NCBI GenBank assembly: GCA_964017185.1
Contig: OZ024878.1
Span: 5,022,151-5,086,150 of the forward strand
Length of the DNA: 64,000 nucleotides
From: Rugalucina vietnamica
Lineage: Eukaryota > Mollusca > Bivalvia > Lucinida > Lucinidae
Reading direction: 5' to 3'
Position numbers and translations under genes: made by a program. Below the pieces are notes generated by a model that searched no databases, was not told the origin of the DNA, and was given only the letters and a program-made list of their open reading frames with translations. Of the stretch, positions 10,560 to 21,498 are shown piece after piece. Each line of letters starts with the position of its first letter. Position 1 is the stretch's first letter.

Positions 10560-10796
10560 TGAGCCACCACATAAGAAAACCAACAACATGCATATGCAAA
10601 AACAAAGGCGCAGATCAGCCGTGCAAAAACGTCACGGCTGATCAGCACCTTTATTTTCGCTACAAGGATAGTACAATTCCTTTTCTACTCATATACAAAT
10701 TTTCAAGCTTCTAGCTCTTTTCTTTGACTGTACAGGTCGTTTTGTGTCGGACTTGGTCGGAACCACAAATTGTTGTTTTCTTGGTGCAAAGGCTCA
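10560..10796 (+). mobile_element. MITE-A with a paralogous empty site
   Basis: Flanked by AA on both sides. The duplicated segment at 11590-11635 reads TTGTTATCAAAATTTATTC without the element. The hairpin top is GCCGTGCAAAAACGTCACGGC. Confidence 0.9.
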
Positions 10797-10823
10797 AAAT
10801 CGGTCAGACAACCAGAAGTAAAA

Positions 10824-11061
10824 TGAGCCACAAAACTAGAAAACCCATCTTCGAGGTTTCCGACCTGGTCTGACACAAACCGGGCTGTACAGTCACAGAA
10901 GCAGGCTAGAAGCTTGAAAATTCAGATTTAGGAAGAAGAGGAATTGTACTATCCGAGTAGCAAAAACAAAGGCGTTGATCAGCTGTGCAGTTACTGCACA
11001 GCTGATCTGCGGCTTTGTTTTTCGCATATGCAAAAATCCAGTTTTCACATGATGCGGCTCA
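10824..11061 (-). mobile_element. MITE-A with a paralogous empty site
   Basis: Flanked by AA on both sides. The paralogous segment at about 11637-11657 reads AGAAGTAAAATATACCTTGG without it. Stem pair CAGCTGTGCAG/CTGCACAGCTG. Confidence 0.92.
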
Positions 11062-11155
11062 AATATACATGTACCTTGGATACAAAATAATTCTAAGCTA
11101 AATAAATAAACGATAGCCAAAAAGTTTATTTGTTTGTATGATAGCCAAAAAGTTT

Positions 11156-11288
11156 ATTTGTTCGTATTGAGGTTTAACATCCCAGTCAACAATTTTTCTG
11201 TCATTTTGGGATGGAGCCAGCGCTTCCTGTGTATTAACTGGTACATATGCTCTGGGTGTGCCTTGCTCACGTTCACAACTAGGTGCCT
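11156..11288 (-). mobile_element. SINE-2 (GTTGACTGGGATGTTAAAC tail), truncated
   Basis: The minus strand ends GTTGACTGGGATGTTAAACC. The tRNA-derived head is cut off by the SINE-1 insertion at 11289. Such tails are frequent in mollusc SINEs (family knowledge). Confidence 0.75.
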
Positions 11289-11519
11289 ATGGCGGCCCCC
11301 GTGGCTGAGCAGTTAAGAGCGCTGTTTCTTAATCACTCGATCATCTCACCGCTGTGTCTGGTGTGGGTTCGAGCCCCGCTCTGGCCACACTGAGACAAGC
11401 CAAGTTCTGCTTGCAGGTGTGTCAGGTGGTTTTTCTCAGGGTTCTCCCTTTTTGCCCCACCTACCGTCTCATATGAGCTGAAATAATAAGTGACGTTAAA
11501 CTGAATCAAACAAACAAAA
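11289..11519 (+). mobile_element. SINE-1, tRNA-derived, full copy
   Basis: The head GGCGGCCCCCGTGGCTGAGC then AGTTAAGAGCGCTG is an A-box region like Ser/Leu tRNAs. GTGTGGGTTCGAGCCCCGCT contains the B-box GGTTCGAGCCC. The body ends CATATGAGCTGAAATAATAA, GACGTTAAACTGAATCAAAC. RNA polymerase III transcription of the founder is expected; this is not a functional tRNA gene. Other copies: 12675-12914, 23926-24119, 32741-32988, 43135-43372, 44756-44945 (all minus) and 46626-46801 (plus). Confidence 0.9.
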
Positions 11520-11718
11520 ATGTGTTGCCCCAGATTATTCAGCCAACGTAATTAATTTTTGGACAATGAAATAAAGCACTGAAAAGTAGTGTACTTTAAT
11601 TATTGTTATCAAAATTTATTCAAGGTCAGACAACCAGAAGTAAAATATACCTTGGATACAAAATAATTCTAAGCTAAATAAATAACACTTTACATAAAAT
11701 GATAGCCTAAAAGTTTAT

Positions 11719-11921
11719 TTGTTTGTATTGAGGTTTAACATGCCAGTCAACAATTTTTCAGTCATTGCGTGATGAAGCCAGCGCTTCCTGTGTATTAACT
11801 GGTACATGTGCTCTGGGGTGTTTATGTGCCTTGCTAAAGCACACAACTAGGTGCCCCCAGTGGGTATCAAACCCAGGATCTTTCGATTCAGAATCTGATG
11901 CTCTTCCACTCCCACACCACC
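11719..11921 (-). mobile_element. SINE-2, near-complete
   Basis: The minus strand runs from a tRNA-like head (GTGGGAGTGGAAGAGCATCA, B-box region GGGTTTGATACCC) to the tail GTTGACTGGCATGTTAAACC. It abuts the CRE-rich foldback at 11922. Confidence 0.8.
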
Positions 11922-11998
11922 CAGCGGGCACATGACGTCATATCAACGTCGATGCGACGTCATGACGTCGCATCGAAGTCGATCTGACGTCATGTGCC
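11922..11998. repeat. CRE-rich foldback repeat, copy 2
   Basis: CCAGCGGGCACATGACGTCA at the left, TGACGTCATGTGCC at the right; the internal ACGTCGATGCGACGT is palindromic. Shorter than copy 1 at 375-508. Confidence 0.7.
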
Positions 11999-12140
11999 TC
12001 TTAGCCTAAAAGTGAGAAAATCTACTTTTAGGATTTCTGCAAAGATACCATTGTGCTGAACAGCAAGTAAATACAGATTCATTGGTTCATGCATCCACTT
12101 CAGGATCTGTAGGCCGTGAGTTTGTGCCCCGTGTGCAATA

Positions 12141-12401
12141 CATCAGGAAAACATGTCCGCGCAATTAATACCCCCTTGAACCTCACTTTTATATAGAAAA
12201 GCTGGGGTATGCAGGGGTTTACCTATTTTTCTTAATTTTGCTCCAAAACATAGATTGTGGGTACTTGTTAGAACATCCTCAGGGAGGCAGTTCTAATGTG
12301 TACCCACAACCTATATTTTCAGCAAAAATAAGAAAACTTTTCAGCTGAAAATTTTCAATTTTTAAAGCTCAAAAAATCTCTGTTTATTGCATGGGCAAGT
12401 T
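12141..12401 (+). mobile_element. Family 4 palindromic repeat, copy 2
   Basis: Runs from CATCAGGAAAACATGTCCG to TATTGCATGGGCAAG. The middle hairpin words GTACTTGTTAGAACATCC and GTTCTAATGTGTACCCAC are present. Confidence 0.8.
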
Positions 12402-12412
12402 TAAACATGGTA

Positions 12413-12602
12413 CAGTTCAACCTCATTATAATGCGCCTCACTATAGTGCGGTTTTCAATATAACACGGCCATGTCATGGCTCCCAAATTAATTATTTTGT
12501 TATATATCTATTGTAAATAACCTCATTATAAAACGGTACACTTATAACACAGTCTGTTTCCATGGACCCCAAAGATAGCGTTATAATGAGGTTGACCTGT
12601 AC
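12413..12602 (+). mobile_element. pogo/Tigger-like MITE, complete copy
   Basis: TACAGTTCAACCTCATTATA at the left, TTATAATGAGGTTGACCTGTA at the right, with all internal family words. The TA at each end is the likely target duplication. Confidence 0.85.
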
Positions 12603-12674
12603 CAGAAACTACCATTATGGCACAAGCACTGACACCAGTCCTCTTCTCTCTTAAATAAAAACGTAAAAACTTTT

Positions 12675-12914
12675 CTTTTTGATTCAGTTTAACGTCCCTT
12701 TCAAGATTATTTCAGCTCATATGAGATTGGCAAATCAGTAGCTGGGGTGAAAACTGGTGAAACTTGAGAAAAACCACCTGCACACCCACAAGCAAAACTT
12801 GTCTTGTCTCACATGTGCCCGATCTGAGCAGACATAGAGGTGAGATGATCAAATAATTAAACATGGTACAAAGGAAATAGAAGTGTTCTTAACCACTTGG
12901 CCACGGGGGCTGCC
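12675..12914 (-). mobile_element. SINE-1, full copy
   Basis: The tail GATTCAGTTTAACGTCCC is at the low-coordinate end and the tRNA-like head (GCAGCCCCCGTGGCCAAGTG read on the minus strand) at the high end. The B-box region is partly lost. Confidence 0.82.
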
Positions 12915-12958
12915 AATCTGACAACTGTATTAAGCAAGTCTGACACTAATATGATAAA

Positions 12959-13194
12959 TGAGCCGCCGCATGGGAAAACCAATAATCTGCATATGCGAAA
13001 TCAAAGACGCAGATCAGCTTCGCGGTAACAGCGAAGCTGATCAGCGCCTTTGTTTTCGCTACACAGATAGTACAATTCATCCACTTTCTAAATCCAAAAT
13101 TTCCAGCCTCTAACCATCTTCTGTGACTGTACAGCCTGATTTGTGTCGGACCTGTTCGGGAACCACATTGTTGGTTTTCCCATGAGGTGGCTCA
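12959..13194 (+). mobile_element. MITE-A, AA target duplication
   Basis: TGAGCCGCCGCATGGGAAAA is answered at the right by TTTTCCCATGAGGTGGCTCA. Stem CAGCTTCGCGGTAACAGCGAAGCTG. Confidence 0.9.
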
Positions 13195-13311
13195 AATGTC
13201 TGTAATCATTAGATGACAGTATGGAAGACTGGCATTCATGCTTCTAGCTCAGTAGCAAAAGAGCAGGGATAGATCAAATGAACTTCATTTCCTTAATCAG
13301 GATTTCTGGGT

Positions 13312-13535
13312 ATATCCTCATGAGAAAACCAACCTTTTGCATATGCGAAAACAAAGGCGCAGATCAGCTTTGCAGTTACTGTGAAGCTGATCATGCCACT
13401 GTTTTCGCTACATGGATAGTACAGTAACTCTACTTTCTAAAGCCTCTAGCTATCTTCTGTGCTTGTACTACAGGTCGATTTGTGTTGGACCTGTTCGAAA
13501 ATTACATTTATTGGTCTTCTCAAGACGCGGTTTAA
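13312..13535 (+). mobile_element. MITE-A, degraded ends
   Basis: TATCCTCATGAGAAAACCAA to TCTCAAGACGCGGTTTAA. The hairpin core is present; the long arm is shortened. Confidence 0.75.
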
Positions 13536-13947
13536 ATATGTCAATATTGGCACAGTGCGAGACCACATAGCGGAGACGTACTAGAATTTGACGCGAAAAC
13601 AATTTTCAGGCAAATGGTTGGTTACGTATCCCTGTTTAGAAAATTTCAAGTAAGCCCTTCCAGAGAAAATCTATATTTATAAAAAAGCACAGCTAGATCA
13701 GCCGTGCTCTGCCTGCAAATGATTAATGGCATGATCTTTTTCATTTTTGCTATCTGCGTGTAGTATTGTCGAAGTCCAAAATTTCATGGAAAGCTTTGTC
13801 CAGCAGTTGCACACTATCACTTTGCTCTTTTAGTTTTGCATTATAAAGGACAGAGTTGGAAATACTGAAAACAAGCTTTCCTGCGATATTGCTCTAATCT
13901 ACATGCATGTCTACATACCAATTATAATATATAAGAATATTAAGTTG

Positions 13948-16385
13948 TAGTTATGCACTAGAAGACCCACAGCTAGGAGTTATGCAACCAGAGGACCAAT
14001 GGTCCTGTAAACGCTCACCTGAGATCTGCTTCATATACCAATAAACATATTTGAATATTATGGTATTTAACCCCAGTACAGGGGCAGATGAAGCCCTTGG
14101 GCCATTTTCTTTTTTCAGAATAATCAATATTCTGTCCATTTGCAAATTTCCTGCTGATTTTCCCCTTCAAATAACATTTTAAAAGCAGATGAGCCCCTGG
14201 GGTCCATTTTTTTTTCTTCAGAATCATTAAATTTCAGTCCTACTGCTCATTTCCTGCAAGACTTTCACTTACAATGACATTTTAAAAGTTTTCCCCATTC
14301 AAATGCATTGAAAACCTATGTTGACCTTGCTGTAAAATAGGTCAAGGTCACCACAGGGTCATGTTTTATATATACATTGTAGTACTTGAGTCATCCATAC
14401 TTCATGCAAAGTTTCGTTGAAATCGGTTCACCGGTTCTGGAGAAAAAGATATTTTAAGGGTTTTTACCATATATGGGCATGGCGGCCATCTTGGTCATGT
14501 GATCTGGATTATTTATATACAAATTGGTTCCCACTTCCTATAGATGCTTCATATAAAATTTGGCTTTGATTGGCCAAGTGGTTTCAGAGAAAAAAATCTT
14601 TGAAAAGTGTGTATGGACGACAGACCGGCCAAGGTCAAGAGATGACCTTGACCTAAATTAATCATATACCTTCATCTAATCCATTAGTTGTTTGCATCTA
14701 CCACTTTTCAGCTCTCAGGCTGCAATAGTTTTCATAAAATAGCTAATTTCCACTTTTCCCATTATAAGTCTATGGAAACTTAAAGTTACCATAGCAACCA
14801 GAGTTCTTATCCGACTGGAATAAAAAACACAAATTATGTAGAGGCTACTGTCAGGAACATGTATACAAAGTACAGGATTCATCCACGTGACAGTTTCTGA
14901 GGAGAAGATTTTTGAATGTTTTTTTTTCAAAATTTTGCCCTTTATGGGGCCCCAGCAACCAATCAAAATAAAAGGATTAGGACAAAACTCGCAAGAAATA
15001 TCAAACACTACTCAATAAACATTTCTGCAAAAACAAAATTCAAATGTCTGCAATTTTAGCGGAAAAATAGCCGATTTCCACTTTTCCCATTATAAGTCTA
15101 TGGAAACTTTAAGTTGCCATAGCAACCAGAGTTCTTATCCGCCTGGAATAAAAAACACAAACTATGTAGAGGCCACTGTCAGGAACATGTATACAAAGTA
15201 TAGGCTTCATCCCCTTGACAGTTTCTGAGAAGAAGATTTTTGAGTGTTTTTCAAAATTTTGCCCTATATGAGGCCCCTGCAACCAATCAAAATGAAGGAT
15301 TAGGACAAAAGTCACATGAAACGTAGAGGACTACTCAATAAACATTTCTGCAAAAACAAAATTCAAATATCTCCAACAAGACAGCAAAAACTAGCAATTT
15401 TCACTTTTTTCCATTATAAGTCTATGGGAAGCATAAGTTGCCATAGCAACCAGAGTTCTTATCCGATCAAAACAAAAAACACAATTATTCTTTCCCCCTA
15501 CCTGTAGATGGTGTATGTGAAATATGAGAACAATCAGCCCAGCGGTTTCAGAGAAGAAGATCTTTGAAATTGTGGACGACGACGGACGACGGACGGACGG
15601 ACGCCGGAGCATGGGTATACTATAAGCTCACCTATGAGCCTTCGGCTCAGGTGAGCTAATAAAAGACTAATGGCTAGGAGCTTCGCATTAGTAGACCCAC
15701 AGCTAAGAGTTACGCATTAGAAGATGCAGAGCTAGGAGTTAGGCATTTGAAGACCCACAGCCAGGAGCTATGCATTAGTAGACCCACAGCTAGGAGTTAC
15801 GCATTAGAAGACCCAGAGCTAGCATTAACGCATTAGAAGACCAACAGCTAGGAGTTATGCATTAGAAGACCCAGAGCTATGAGTAACACATTAGAAGACC
15901 CAGAGCTAGGAGTAACACATTAGAAGACCCAGAGCTGGGAGTAACACATTAGAAGACCCAGAGCTAGCAGTAACACATTAGAAGACCCAGAGCTAGGAGT
16001 AACGCATTAGAAGACCCAGAGCTGGGAGTAACACATTAGAAGACCCAGATCTGGGAGTAACACATTAGAAGACCCAGAGCTAGCAGTAACACATTAGAAG
16101 ACCCAGAGCTAGGAGTAACACATTAGAAGACCCAGAGCTAGGAGTAACACATTAGAAGACCCAGAGCTAGGAGTAACACATTAGAAGACCCAGAGCTGGG
16201 AGTAACACATTAGAAGACCCAGAGCTAGCAGTAACACATTAGAAGACCCAGAGCTAGGAGTAACGCATTAGAAGACCCACAGCTATGAGTAACACATTAG
16301 AAGACCCACAGCTAGGAGTTACACATTAGAAGACCCAGACCTAGGAGTAATGCATTAGAAGACCTATGGCTAAGAGTTGTGGGTG
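13948..16385 (+). repeat. 29-bp minisatellite interrupted by a hairpin-ended element
   Basis: The unit is TAACACATTAGAAGACCCAG then AGCTAGGAG. Roughly 25 units lie at 15664-16385, and about one and a half units (ATGCACTAGAAGACCCACAG, CTAGGAGTTATGCA) lie at 13952-13987, on the other side of the 1.67-kb insertion. Variants replace AGCTAGGAG with AGCTGGGAG or AGCTAGCAG in an alternating higher-order pattern near 15900-16260. Confidence 0.93.
13988..15657 (+). mobile_element. Hairpin-ended non-autonomous element (family 6), copy A
   Basis: Starts CCAGAGGACCAATGGTCCTG (a GGACCAATGGTCC hairpin) and ends CTTCGGCTCAGGTGAGCT, preceded by a matching AGCTCACCTATGAGCC. Interior of roughly 450-500-bp repeats: CCTTGCTGTAAAATAGGTCA, GGCATGGCGGCCATCTTGGT, TTTGATTGGCCAAG; then a GGACGACGGACG tract. 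AA at both borders. No terminal inverted repeat and no protein. Helitron-like 3' hairpins come to mind, but the 5' TC and the A/T target rule are not clearly met. Confidence 0.85.
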
Positions 16386-16605
16386 CAGCCATGCTTATTT
16401 CAAGTATGGTTTACAAATCTAAGAATTAAATGAGCTATCACCAAATTACTATCCCCTTTGCAAAATTTTATTCATGCAATAAGCATGCTTGTATTTTCTG
16501 CTTATTCTGGTTTTGTAGGTCTATTTGATTGATAGGTAGCTGTTCCATGCACACCTTTAAGGATCATTGTGGTGTCTGTCTGTTTGTTTTTGCCCAATTG
16601 CCTGG

Positions 16606-16825
16606 CCCCGAGGTTATAAAACTTTTTTCATGCTCAGCTCAGCTGAGACTAAAATTTATCCTGCTCATAAATGTTAAAATGCCAACATTTATGAGCAGGA
16701 TAAATTACAAGTTTTTGAGTTTTGAACCTGAATTTTCCAATAATTTGGACTATTTCAGCATTTATGAGCAGTTGAAATTTCATGCTCAGCTGAGCTGAGC
16801 TTGAAAAAAGTTTTATAACCTCGGG
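16606..16825. mobile_element. MITE-B, complete copy
   Basis: CCCCGAGGTTATAAAACTTT to AGTTTTATAACCTCGGG. The central hairpin is shortened to AATGCCAACATTTATGAGC. Confidence 0.88.
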
Positions 16826-16829
16826 ACCA

Positions 16830-17355
16830 GTACTGAGCTGGGAAACCATGGTTAGTGCAAGTGTGTAGATTAGCTGGTGCATTGCCTTGACAAAATTCTT
16901 TGACATATCTCACAAATCTTTTGTTATTAGTAATCTGTCATTTGATATTTTTCCCTTGATTGTTTTGTTCTTGACATTATACATGTATGCATTGTCTTAA
17001 TATGCCCCATATGTGGGCAGAAAATTTGAAACAAAGGTCTTCTATTTTGTTCGTGAATCTGGTAAAGTAGTCTTATTATTATCTATTGTGACCGATTTAA
17101 ACTAAACCGAAAGAGAAACCAACAAGGAAAATTTAGGGAATGATTCCAACCTAGTTTTGTAAAACCTTATTACCTACTTCAACCGATACAGGAATGTCAG
17201 CAGTAAATACAGTAGCAACATCCTGAGGAAAAAGTGTCCTTTTGTAAACTGCAAAAACCAAGTGACAGATCAGCTGCACATAACCAAATCCTCACACCAG
17301 AAATATGCTTTGTTTATGAATTGGACACACTACAAAATGAGCTATCGTGCCAGGT
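16830..17355. other. Unassigned interval
   Basis: No gene, SINE or MITE words recognised. Confidence 0.45.
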
Positions 17356-17358
17356 CAA

Positions 17359-17606
17359 CATTATGAAAACTTGCCCATGCTGTATAATATAAGACTTTTT
17401 CAACTGTAAAAATGAAAATTACATCAGAAAATTTTTGATAATTATGCTCAAAACAAAGATTGTGAGTACACGTTAGAACTGGTACCCACAATCTACGTTT
17501 TGGATCAAAAATAAGAAAAATAGGCATACCCCTGAAAACCCCGGCTTTACACTATAAGGTTGGGTATAAGGGGGGTATACATTACAGGGACATGTTTTCC
17601 TGATCA
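17359..17606 (-). mobile_element. Family 4 palindromic repeat, reverse copy
   Basis: CATTATGAAAACTTGCCCAT at the left to GGGACATGTTTTCCTGAT at the right, with CACAATCTACGTTTTGGATC inside. Confidence 0.78.
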
Positions 17607-17760
17607 ACATGGGATACAATCTAATAGACTAAGATTATGTTGAATACATTTTAATAGTATAAATCAATATCTTTGGAACAATCATATAAAAACTGTCATT
17701 TATACATCATAAATTGCATTTCAATTGAACTGACCATCAGTTTTAATATCAACAAACGAT

Positions 17761-17983
17761 TGAGCCGCCGCATGGAAAAACCAACAATCTGCATAGGCAA
17801 AAACAAAGGTGCAGATCAGCTTCGCAGTTACTGCGAAGCTGATCAGCGCCTTTGTTTTCGCTACACAGTCTACTTTCTAAAACCAAAATTTCCAGCCTCT
17901 AACCATCTTCTGTGGCTGTACAGCCCAGTTTGTGTCGGACCTGGTCGAAACCCCAATTGCTGGTTTTCTCATGCACAGGCTCA
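17761..17983 (+). mobile_element. MITE-A, AT target duplication
   Basis: TGAGCCGCCGCATGGAAAAA to CTCATGCACAGGCTCA. Perfect stem CAGCTTCGCAG/CTGCGAAGCTG. Confidence 0.9.
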
Positions 17984-18356
17984 ATGAACAGCAACAACTT
18001 TCACAATACAAACAGCGCCAAAGCTTCACATAGCAAAAAGCACTATACGATGTTCGTTGAATGATATTTTATTCATTTTAAAGACATAGTTTCATGTTTT
18101 CTAATTTCTATGGGTAGTACGGTAAAAGAAAAATTACAGTATACTTATGTCTCAGATTTACCATTACGATTTAAAATGAAGCCTCCTGGTACAGTGGATA
18201 AGTCACAACTTGTAAACCAGGGGTCACAGGTTCAATCCCAGTGTTTTTCCAGTCTGTCTGATGAGAATTGAACAAGTAATATTATGATCAACAATGAGTA
18301 TTATTGCGATGTCAATCTGTCATGTTCTAAGCAAATCAGTACACCTGGACCTTTTT
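17984..18356. other. Mostly unassigned; tRNA-like fragment at 18178-18262
   Basis: GCCTCCTGGTACAGTGGATA then CACAGGTTCAATCCCAGTG resemble A and B boxes of a tRNA-derived SINE head. No tail follows. Confidence 0.45.
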
Positions 18357-18528
18357 ATAACACGGTTCGTTACAACACAGTTTGGGATATAACACTGATC
18401 ATTGTTGAACCCCAATGGGACTATTTTTGCTATATGTCTATACATTTTACTCTCGTTATAACACGGATTGGATAGCTAACACGGATATTGGCTTGGACCC
18501 CAGCAATAGTGTTATAATGAGGTTGAGA
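18357..18528 (+). mobile_element. pogo/Tigger-like MITE, diverged copy
   Basis: TATAACACGGTTCGTTACAA to AGTGTTATAATGAGGTTGAG. The left terminus is lost. Confidence 0.65.
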
Positions 18529-18734
18529 TGCATTTGCAGCCTGAATAGGTGTCACTTTGCATGAAATGTTATCTTTTGTTAAAATGTTAATTATATTTAA
18601 TACTACAAATATAGTTTCTGTGTCAACAAAATATGACACTATAGAAAAGCTTCTAATTTGTTTCTAACAAAAGCCTGTGGTTGTAAAAAAAATACAACTT
18701 TCACAGACATAAAAATCTAGTTAACTTTCCAGGT

Positions 18735-18966
18735 AAGGCCTAGTTTCTACAGACAATGTTTCTTTGGCGAAGATTATTTGTCACAGAAACTTTGGCAATG
18801 AGTTTGCGTTCACACAAAGCAAAAATTACTTATATTACTTAGCTCTCTCACCTTTGTCACAGATATTTGACAATGAAACTTCGCCACAGAATTGAGTTTA
18901 CACGAGCACATTTTTCTGCGATAAACCTACTTTGTCAAAGAAAAACTGTCCATGAAAACTAGGCTT
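18735..18966. repeat. Possible TIR element with GCCTAGTTT ends
   Basis: TAAGGCCTAGTTTCTACAGACA at the left is answered by TGTCCATGAAAACTAGGCTTA at the right. Between them TTTCTTTGGCGA and TTTGTCAAAGAAA also pair. Single copy in the window. Confidence 0.5.
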
Positions 18967-19212
18967 AAAGAATCAAATTACATGAGAAGTGACATAATTA
19001 ACATTTATAATGCCAAATTTTATGCATAGCACCTCCATTGACTAGACACTAAAAATGATTAGAAAAATGAAGAGGGATCTATATTTCACAGGGGACGTGG
19101 TCATTGGTTTTAGTGGCCACTTTTTTCTTTGTGTTTGTTTTTGAAATCTTTGATTAAAAGTTGCTCAATATAACCCAAAACATTATGTAGAAGCTGCACG
19201 CTTACATCAGAT

Positions 19213-19448
19213 TAGCCGTGACACGAGAAAACCAGTCTTCAGGGTTTCCGAACAGGTCTGATACAAACTAATCTGTACAGTCACAGAAGCAGGCTAGAAG
19301 CTTGAGATTTCGGATTTAAGAAGAAGAGAGAATGTACTGTCCGTGTAGTGAAAACAAAGGCGCTGATCAGCTTCGCAGTTACTGCGAAGCTGATCTGCGC
19401 CTTTGTTTTCACATAGGCAAAAATCCTGTTTTCTCATGATGCAGCTCA
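19213..19448 (-). mobile_element. MITE-A
   Basis: AGCCGTGACACGAGAAAACC to TTCTCATGATGCAGCTCA. Perfect stem CAGCTTCGCAGTTACTGCGA. Confidence 0.88.
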
Positions 19449-19600
19449 GATGTTAGTAAAACATGTATCATATTCTGCATCTGGGCATAAAGTGCAAAAA
19501 AAAAAGATAATACCTCTGTTCACCATTTACAGTCTCATTATGTGTCTTATATTTCAATTTTATCTTCATTGTCATACCTGTCCTCCTGAATAAAAGTAAA

Positions 19601-19830
19601 TGAGCCCTGCATTAGAAAACCAACAATTTGCATATACGAAAACAAAGATGCACATCAGCTGTGCAGTAACGGTGCAGTAAATGTGCCTTTGATTTCGCTA
19701 CATGGATCGTACAATTATTCTTCTACTTATATCCAAAGTTTCAAGCTTCTATCTTTCTTCTGTGACAGGCCGGTTTGTGTGGGACTTAAATCAGAAACCC
19801 AGATGGTTGGTTTTCTCTTGCGAAGGCTCA
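19601..19830 (+). mobile_element. MITE-A, AA target duplication
   Basis: TGAGCCCTGCATTAGAAAAC to CTTGCGAAGGCTCA. The hairpin is degenerate (GTGCAGTAACGGTGCAGTAA). Confidence 0.82.
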
Positions 19831-19916
19831 AATGTAGTTCATCCAGGTCCAGAATCACAAGACTTCATTTTCAAGTACTTGACCCTAATAGGACAACAAA
19901 AAATGTTTACAATATG

Positions 19917-20124
19917 GGTTGCAACGCGAGAAAATGGGTCTTTTCAACAGGTCTGACACAAACCGGCCTGTACAATCTCAGAAAAAGGCAAGAAGCTTGA
20001 AATTTGGGAGTTGGGAAGAAGAGGAATGGTACTGTCCATGTAATGAAAAGGAAGGTGCTGATCAGCTGATCTGCGCCTTTGTTTTCGCATAGGCAATAAT
20101 CCTGTTTTCTCACTATGTGGCTCA
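19917..20124 (-). mobile_element. MITE-A, short hairpin
   Basis: The hairpin top is deleted: GGTGCTGATCAGCTGATCTG joins the two arms directly. Confidence 0.82.
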
Positions 20125-20158
20125 TATGGCAATGAGTCATCTTTGGGTACAGATTTAG

Positions 20159-20385
20159 TGAGCCGCGACGAGAGAAAACCAGTCTTCGGGGTTTCCGACC
20201 AGGTCTCACATAAACCGACCTATACAGCCACAGAAGATGGCTAGAAGCTTGAAATTTCAGATTGAGGGTTGTACTATTCGTGTAGAGAAAACAAAGGCGC
20301 TGATCAACTTTGCAGTTACTGTGAAGCTGATCTGCGCCTTTGTTTTCGCACAAGCAAAAATCTGGTTTTCTCATGACGGGGCTCT
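20159..20385 (-). mobile_element. MITE-A, AG target duplication
   Basis: AG on both sides. TGAGCCGCGACGAGAGAAAA to TCTCATGACGGGGCTCT. The long arm is shortened after TTTCAGATTGAGGG. Confidence 0.88.
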
Positions 20386-20513
20386 AGTAAATACACTACC
20401 TTTGAATGAACCTCAAGGGAGACAATATGATTATATCAGAAGATGCAGCATTTTGACAAGTTTTGATTATTTCCCCTTATGATCCTTTTTTTTCACAGGA
20501 AAAATGAATTGCA

Positions 20514-20703
20514 GTTCAACCTCATTATAACATGTCTCACTATAGTGTGGTTTTCAATATAACACAGTCATGTTGTGGTTCCAAAAATGATTATCTTGCT
20601 GTATGCCTATAGTAAACAACCTCATTATAACATGGTTTCACTTATAACACGGTCAGTTTCCATGGACCTCAAAGACGGCGTTATAATGAGGTTGACTGGT
20701 ACT
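20514..20703 (+). mobile_element. pogo/Tigger-like MITE, complete copy
   Basis: GCAGTTCAACCTCATTATAA to GTTATAATGAGGTTGACTGGTA. All internal words present. Confidence 0.85.
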
Positions 20704-20929
20704 GTGTTTGTTTTACCGTATATGGCTTGTTAAGAATCTGTCATTACTAGTGTGTACATTTATACATCCCACTAAACAATTTTTCGAGTAATTCCCAGAC
20801 TTATTCTGGGCCCACATAAAATACGTTTTCATGCAGAATTGATCTTAATTCCCTAAATATTAAAATGTTCATGTTCCTCTGTTGACTGTCCTTGTTGAGT
20901 TCCAAGTCTCAGCTACAGCTGAAGTCATA

Positions 20930-21145
20930 TGAGCCACGACACGAGAAAACCGGTCTTCGGAATTTCCGACCTGGTCCGACACAAACCGGCCTGTACAGTC
21001 TCAGAAGATGGCTTGTACTATCCAAGTAGCGATGGATTGTACTATCCAAGTAGCAAAAACAAAGGCGCTGATCAGCTGTGCAGTTACTGATCTGCGCCTT
21101 TGTTTTCGCATAGGCAAAAATACGGTTTTCACACAACGTGGCTCA
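20930..21145 (-). mobile_element. MITE-A, TA target duplication
   Basis: The long arm carries an internal duplication of TTGTACTATCCAAGTAGC (21014-21057) replacing the usual TTCAAGCTTCTAGCC segment. Confidence 0.88.
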
Positions 21146-21149
21146 TATG

Positions 21150-21498
21150 GTGACCAGAACTCGATTCAAAGTTTCACCTGAATGACTGGAAAAGCTAAAA
21201 ATTGACTTCTGGTTTACATGATACATTTATGTGGCTTTAAGATTACATCAAAGAAGCTTTTCTATATAGAATATGTACACAATCTGTGAGGCTTAACATG
21301 TGCCGATAACAATAGTAACAGAAACTTATGTACATTTATACAAAACTTTAACAATTAAAAATGAACATACAACAAGTCATAACATTTAATCACAAATTGG
21401 ATGCAAACTTTTTGAAATGCTTATAACACAGAGTTATGATTCTATGAGCTATACATGTTCAAAATAGATCTTTCTTGCCCAACTTTTCTTCTTTCAAA
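21150..21498. other. Unassigned interval
   Basis: A+T-rich. No gene or known repeat recognised. Confidence 0.45.

Larger units (their letters stand above)
10440..11921 (+). repeat. Tandem segmental duplication (two units)
   Basis: Unit 1 (about 10440-11285) and unit 2 (about 11530-11921) share TTATTCAGCCA-(A)GTAATTAATTTTTGGAC, TCAGACAACCAGAAGTAAAA, CCTTGGATACAAAATAATTC and a SINE tail TATTGAGGTTTAACAT. Unit 1 contains two MITE-A insertions. Unit 2 contains neither but retains more of the SINE head. Confidence 0.85.

Noticed and set aside
11289-11365. A functional Ser/Leu tRNA gene
   Set aside because: A- and B-box words are present, but no full cloverleaf can be drawn, and the same head begins a SINE found in seven copies here.
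13988-15657. A definite Helitron
   Set aside because: There is a 3' hairpin ending AGCT followed by AA, but no 5' TC start, no clear A/T target rule and AA on both sides; left unclassified.
19907-20374. 155-codon minus-strand frame as a protein
   Set aside because: It translates two adjacent MITE-A copies (PVFSRRGS and CLCENKGADQL words recur in many other short frames across the window).
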